A stretch of 64,000 bases of DNA from positions 1,302,001-1,366,000 of the forward strand of contig NC_026482.1 of the NCBI RefSeq assembly GCF_000328475.2. The letters run 5' to 3'. This DNA is from Mycosarcoma maydis. Lineage: Eukaryota; Basidiomycota; Ustilaginomycetes; Ustilaginales. The notes under the pieces are model-generated. The model searched no databases. It was not told the DNA's origin and saw only the letters and a program-made list of their open reading frames with translations. Of the stretch, positions 61,429-64,000 are shown in pieces. The position numbers were made by a program, and so were the translations under genes. Position 1 is the first letter of the stretch; the number at the start of each line of letters is the position of its first letter.

Positions 61429-62616
61429 TTATGCCGAGATGAACAATTCCGGCGTTTGGTTCTTGACGTATTCGCTAACCTCTTCCACCTTGGCGCACCA
61501 GTTGTTGAGTCGCATCTGGAGCGCCTGAATCTGTCGGTGGTCCAACACCCTCGGTTGCACCCACGTGATCCTCGCCAGCTGCTCCACCTGATCCAGCGTA
61601 CCTCGGATCAGCTTGAGACTGAGCGCCTTCATCACCAGATGCTCCACCTCGTCCACGGGCAGCTTGGTTTCGGCGGCGATCGTGGCGAACCCAATGGTGC
61701 GGTCATCGGCTGCGCGCTTGAAAACACTTTCAATGAGCGACATGAGGCACATCTTTTGTCGCAAAAACGGCAGATTCTCGGCCAAGATGGGCTCCTTGCC
61801 CAGGTGCGGACTCAGCGCCTCGAATCGGCCAATATCGCCCGCGTTAAACGCGAACAGCATCTCAGAGAGCCAAGAGTGCTGGGCGCTCTTGCCAAGCGAT
61901 GCCAGGATGGGGTGCAGCAACAGCTCGCCAAAGTTGTAAATCGTGTCGCCGAGCAGCGCTGAAATGCTGAGGTCATGTGCACGCTGCACACGAGCTTCGT
62001 CGGTCAGATCCACATCCACGTTGACGCATGCGAGATACAGCAACGAGTTCTTGTAGTAGCTGGCATATTCGGCCTTTGCTTTGTAAAAATCACCGCAAAC
62101 ACGGTAGAAGCTGGCGTGTACTGCTGTCTCTACCGCATCAAAGCCATCCAAGATCTTTCCGCACTTGTCCATCGCCGCTTTTGTCCCATCTGAATCTCCG
62201 AGCAACAGCTTGAAGTGGGCGGCTTCCATCAGCGCGTAGACGTATGCATCTTGCGATTCGGGCGCATCCACTTTGGTCGCGAGCTGTTCCAGAAATTGAA
62301 GCGCCTCAGCAGGATCCGCGTACTGTCGTGCTACCTTAACACCGATGGCTGCGAGTTGCAACTGGTTGATTTTGGGCGAAAAGCGGCGCACAAAGTGATC
62401 GTACAGCTCAATCTGAATCGGTGGCGCTTGCGAATCCGGATGGTTGAGGAACTCCTCGATGATCAATGTGAGCTGATACCAAAGCTTGCGGTCGTGCAAC
62501 TGCTGCAGCTTGGGATAGAATGGCTTGAGTGATGCCGGCGTGGACGACGATGCTGCGGCGCGTTCGAGGTAGTGCTCGTCGACATTGTCCACGTCCATCC
62601 CTGCTGAGGTAGCCAT
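61429..62616 (-). CDS. RPN9: 26S proteasome regulatory subunit Rpn9 (PSMD13)
   Basis: Single-exon gene of 395 residues, ATG at 62616 (MATSAGMDVDNVDEHYLE). The longer frame to 62808 is rich in Ser/Arg/Thr and starts at a weak position, so it is treated as leader. Recognisable segments are FYPKLQQLHDRKLWYQLTLI, FRQYADP-like VARQYADPAEALQFLEQLA, FYKAKAEYASYYKNSLLYLA, AHDLSISALLGDTIYNFGEL and the PCI/winged-helix part FATIAAETKLPVDEVEHLVM, then LIRGTLDQVEQLARITWVQP. These match Rpn9/PSMD13 along the whole length (yeast Rpn9 is 393). It is a lid subunit of the 19S regulatory particle, needed for lid assembly. The genes at 60525 and 61429 converge, with about 260 nt between them. Confidence 0.94.
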   Translation of the reverse strand: MATSAGMDVDNVDEHYLERAAASSSTPASLKPFYPKLQQLHDRKLWYQLTLIIEEFLNHPDSQAPPIQIELYDHFVRRFSPKINQLQLAAIGVKVARQYADPAEALQFLEQLATKVDAPESQDAYVYALMEAAHFKLLLGDSDGTKAAMDKCGKILDGFDAVETAVHASFYRVCGDFYKAKAEYASYYKNSLLYLACVNVDVDLTDEARVQRAHDLSISALLGDTIYNFGELLLHPILASLGKSAQHSWLSEMLFAFNAGDIGRFEALSPHLGKEPILAENLPFLRQKMCLMSLIESVFKRAADDRTIGFATIAAETKLPVDEVEHLVMKALSLKLIRGTLDQVEQLARITWVQPRVLDHRQIQALQMRLNNWCAKVEEVSEYVKNQTPELFISA

Positions 62617-63137
62617 ATTCTGCAATGCACTGCACTGCACAGTGGTCGCTGCGACGTTTCTTTCGAGTAACAATTTGAGATTTCTACCACACCGTGAGAG
62701 TATGTTGGAAGGAAGCGATCGGCTGAGCACGCGAAGTGAGGGGGGAAGTGAGGTGCTGATGGTGGTTGTAATGTTGGAACGAAAAGATGTTGGTCTGAAC
62801 GTCGTCAATTCCTCTTCGTTACGCGTGTATTTCGATCACCATCACACATGACCCGACCTCGTACCTCCACCTTCGACTGCTAGCATCATCTGACCTAACA
62901 ACTGTATTTGATCGTGAATTAGCCACGAGCCGTCGACGATGCGTCTTGCATGCGGCTGGCGTGAAGTAGCGTGTGGTGCGTAGAAAAATCACGAATCGCA
63001 AGCCGATGAGCAAGTTTCTTTAAGTTACATAGCCGGCCGTTTCGCCGGCTGAAGGCTTTGCTCCTTGAGACAACACTATCACCAACGTTGACGCAGACGA
63101 CTGACCAGGCGTTGAAACCAAGAGCACGTCAAACATA
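62617..63137. other. Intergenic region between divergent RPN9 and amidohydrolase genes
   Basis: Shared promoter region without a gene. A single heptamer lies at about 62988-62996. Confidence 0.5.
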
Positions 63138-64000
63138 ATGTCATCATCGTCTAGGAAGCGCGATGGTGTTCCACTTACTGACGACAAACAACCTGGAAAG
63201 GTGGTGGTGCTTCAGCCCATGAAGGCAACCAGCAAGGGCACGAGTGGATTCCGTCGACGGTTCCTCGTCTCAGTAGCGGCAGTCTCGCTGATCTTCAGCG
63301 TATGGATTTTGTCGACCTCGAAGCGAAACCCTCATCTGCAAGCCTCTCAGTTTGCGTCGCTGTCAGTACGATACGCAATTTGCTCAGCCAATGAGCGCGG
63401 TGGACTTCACATTTCCTCTTCGGTTGTCACCGTAGGATCGATCTATACCGGAGACGAGCATCGCTTTGCAAAGGAGCAAGGCTTCACACAATGCGTGGGG
63501 GTGGATCATGGCTTGATCACACATGCTGGAGCGGAAGAGGATGTGATACCTAATTTCTGCGGTCAGATTGACGAAACCACTTCATCCGGCTCCGCTCACA
63601 ATCAGCAATGGCGTCGTCCACGCAGCAATAAGGCAGCTCGACTTGGCCGTCAATTAAACAGCAAGAAGGACGGTGCTTTGCGGAGGAAGAGAAAGTGTGA
63701 CGTACGAAGGCTCAAGAAAGGACAGACGCTCTTTCCTGGTTTCCATGACGCGCACGGTCATATTCTCGACTATGGCTGGTCTTGCACCGTCGCCAACTTG
63801 GTTGGTTCCACATCCGTCCAGGATGTTATCGACAGGCTGGAGAATTACATTCGCTCACAACCTCATCTCCTGGAAATTGCACTCGCAGAGCCAACACCTA
63901 CTGCTGCTAATGCGTCATCGACACCGTGGATCGAAGGGATAGGATGGGATCAGACCAAATGGACACCGTCCGAATTTCCCACTGCGACGGACCTGGATAG
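63138..64000 (+). CDS. Membrane-anchored amidohydrolase (family 3, YtcJ-like), N-terminal part, cut by window edge
   Basis: A frame from the ATG at 63138 stays open to the right edge (287 codons, no stop). Residues 1-41 are polar and basic; about 42-60 (FLVSVAAVSLIFSVWILST) is a membrane segment, giving a type II anchor with the catalytic part outside the cytosol. A predicted strand region follows, then LFPGFHDAHGHILDYGWSC at about 197-215, where GFHDAHGH is the H-x-H metal-binding motif of amidohydrolase superfamily members. PWIEGIGWDQTKWTPSEFPT near the edge is typical of the YtcJ/amidohydrolase 3 family. Such enzymes hydrolyse amide or related bonds in N-substituted or cyclic substrates. 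Family members are about 550-650 residues, so the C-terminal half lies outside. Confidence 0.8.
   Translation, partial: MSSSSRKRDGVPLTDDKQPGKVVVLQPMKATSKGTSGFRRRFLVSVAAVSLIFSVWILSTSKRNPHLQASQFASLSVRYAICSANERGGLHISSSVVTVGSIYTGDEHRFAKEQGFTQCVGVDHGLITHAGAEEDVIPNFCGQIDETTSSGSAHNQQWRRPRSNKAARLGRQLNSKKDGALRRKRKCDVRRLKKGQTLFPGFHDAHGHILDYGWSCTVANLVGSTSVQDVIDRLENYIRSQPHLLEIALAEPTPTAANASSTPWIEGIGWDQTKWTPSEFPTATDLD

Overview
The window reads as nuclear DNA of a basidiomycete smut fungus, most likely Ustilaginaceae (Ustilago, Sporisorium or a relative). Support: dense, mostly intron-poor genes on both strands; short introns with GTAAGT-like donors and CTRAY branch sites; single-copy eukaryotic housekeeping genes (coatomer delta, Rpn9, AC40, Rpo41, Rpl20); a tRNA gene with an intron; and AT-richer intergenic DNA loaded with a CACGAAT/CACGATT heptamer. 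The species assignment is inferred from overall character, not from a database match.

Layout. 1-2.3 kb: the N-terminal part of an exportin-4 gene, cut by the left edge. 3.4-5.3 kb: a Mei2-like RRM protein. 5.3-10.6 kb: an accessory, secretome-like island with two paralogous three-exon genes for small cysteine-containing secreted proteins, debris that may be a third copy, and a glycine-rich secreted protein with Kex2-type sites. 11.2 kb: tRNA-Val(CAC). 11.6-22.4 kb: coatomer delta, cytochrome oxidase Cox6/COX5A, an RBM26/27-type RNA-binding protein, ribosomal protein eL20 and a UBE2S-type E2. 22.4-24.9 kb: gene-free, repeat-rich. 24.9-33 kb: a fungal protein of unknown function, a WDR70-type WD40 protein and a VHS-GAT protein. 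34.6-40.9 kb: Rab5-type GTPase, NIF3 family protein, Erv41 and RNA polymerase I/III subunit AC40. 43-47.2 kb: a membrane-anchored class 3 lipase and a DHA1-type MFS transporter. 48.7-50.3 kb: GAPDH with an apparent alternative 3' intron. 52.2-53.6 kb: a TauD/TfdA-like dioxygenase. 53.8-58.5 kb: mitochondrial RNA polymerase. 60.5-62.6 kb: Rho2-type GTPase and proteasome subunit Rpn9. 63.1 kb to the end: the start of a membrane-anchored amidohydrolase, cut by the right edge.

Most genes are unrelated housekeeping functions with their own promoters, so there is no operon-like logic. Vesicle traffic is well represented (delta-COP, Erv41, Rab5, VHS-GAT). The most notable items are: (i) the GAPDH gene, whose stop codon lies inside a GTAAGT donor, and whose predicted 194-nt intron would replace the last residue with a short tail ending Ser-Arg-Leu, a peroxisomal signal; (ii) the paired secreted-protein genes with identical exon architecture, candidate plant-interaction effectors of unknown function; (iii) the intergenic heptamer family; and (iv) an LRRL tail on the E2 that matches the APC/C-docking tail of animal UBE2S. 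All introns are predicted by eye from splice signals and frame closure.
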